Of a DNA stretch of 64,000 nucleotides, positions 63,689-64,000 are shown piece after piece (the first letter of the stretch is position 1; each line of letters opens with the position of its first letter). This DNA comes from Paraburkholderia sabiae (GTDB taxonomy: Bacteria; Pseudomonadota; Gammaproteobacteria; Burkholderiales; Burkholderiaceae): NCBI RefSeq assembly GCF_030412785.1, contig NZ_CP125295.1:3472001-3536000 (forward strand), in the 5' to 3' direction. The notes under the pieces were generated by a model. The model was not told the DNA's origin. It ran no database searches and saw only the letters and a program-made list of their open reading frames with translations. A program made the translations under genes and the position numbers.

Positions 63689-64000
63689 TTACTGTGCCGC
63701 GCGTTGCCTCGGCACGCCGCGCAGCAACGCGATGCCGCTCATGAACAGCAGCGCCGTCAGCAGATACAGCGCATTGTCCATGCTGCCCGTCCGCGTCTTG
63801 ATGATCCCGATCACCCACGGACTCACGATGCCGCTCGTAATCCCAATGCTGCTGATCAACGCGATACCCGCCGCAGCCGCCTTGCCCGACAGATAACCGG
63901 ACGGCACTGTCCAGAAGATCGGCAGCGCGGCGAAAATCAGCACGGCGGCAATCGACAGAATGCCGAGCATCGCAGCGAAGCTGCTCAGATGCAGCGTCAG
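63689..64000 (-). CDS. C-terminal part of an MFS transporter (ACS family-like), 5' end outside window
   Basis: About 104 codons of a membrane carrier continue beyond the right edge. Three to four helices are visible, and the segments TVPSGYLSG and GIVSPWVIGIIKTRTGS are typical of the anion:cation symporter family of MFS proteins (tartrate, hydroxyphenylacetate and hexuronate carriers). It is in the same direction as the PPTase gene. The substrate cannot be told. Confidence 0.8.
   Translation of the reverse strand: MTLHLSSFAAMLGILSIAAVLIFAALPIFWTVPSGYLSGKAAAAGIALISSIGITSGIVSPWVIGIIKTRTGSMDNALYLLTALLFMSGIALLRGVPRQRAAQ

Noticed and set aside
1..64000. Search for tRNA, rRNA, CRISPR arrays, insertion sequences, phage genes
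   Set aside because: No tRNA-like cloverleaf, spaced repeats, transposase or integrase motifs were recognised.

Overview
The window looks like a chromosomal stretch from a betaproteobacterium of the Burkholderiaceae, most likely Paraburkholderia or Caballeronia. The evidence is the high GC content with the matching codon use, an ornibactin/malleobactin-type siderophore locus, an mprF-acvB pair, a DUF3331 protein and a norR-hmp pair. I found no rRNA, tRNA, insertion sequence, CRISPR array or phage gene. Most genes on the left and right are on the minus strand and packed into short operons.

Left part (1-34 kb) carries small catabolic, defence and stress modules. Two molybdenum hydroxylases lie in tandem: an IorAB-like pair (7453-4686), then a second pair with a c-type cytochrome (4406 to the left edge). 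Both large subunits carry twin-arginine signals. Next come mprF-acvB (lysyl-phosphatidylglycerol synthesis and turnover), a tripartite EmrAB/outer-membrane-factor pump with two paralogous MarR regulators that share a repeated 18-bp operator, norR and divergent hmp with a sigma-54 promoter (nitric oxide detoxification), and the catechol ortho-cleavage genes catBAC with divergent catR. A looser group follows: a small membrane protein, a YbfB-type MFS carrier, an exported cupin, a DUF3331 protein, azoR with Rrf2 and LysR regulators, and an NCS1 permease divergent from an Lrp-type regulator.

Right part (33.4-63.6 kb) is one siderophore system. In transcription order on the minus strand it holds an ECF sigma factor (orbS), MbtH (orbH), a TauD-type hydroxylase (orbG), a Fe-siderophore ABC importer with its reductase (orbC, orbD, orbF, orbB), then two NRPSs (orbI, orbJ), an N-acyltransferase (orbK), ornithine N5-oxygenase (pvdA), a TonB receptor (orbA) and a second N-acyltransferase (orbL). 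The peptide exporter orbE is divergent from orbI. A Sfp-type phosphopantetheinyl transferase sits upstream of orbS. The adenylation-domain specificity residues read Asp for module 2 and Ser for module 3. The first and fourth codes resemble each other, as expected for two N5-acyl-N5-hydroxyornithines. The formyltransferase gene pvdF, found between orbA and orbL in ornibactin loci, is absent, so the product should be an ornibactin-like tetrapeptide with two acyl-hydroxamates.

Three copies of TAAA-N17-CGTC, the expected promoter form for an OrbS/PvdS-type sigma factor, precede orbI, orbE and orbH. The third lies inside the end of orbS itself. A degenerate Fur-like box precedes orbS. The implied circuit is iron limitation to Fur release to OrbS to three divergent or downstream promoters. 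The right edge cuts into an MFS carrier gene.
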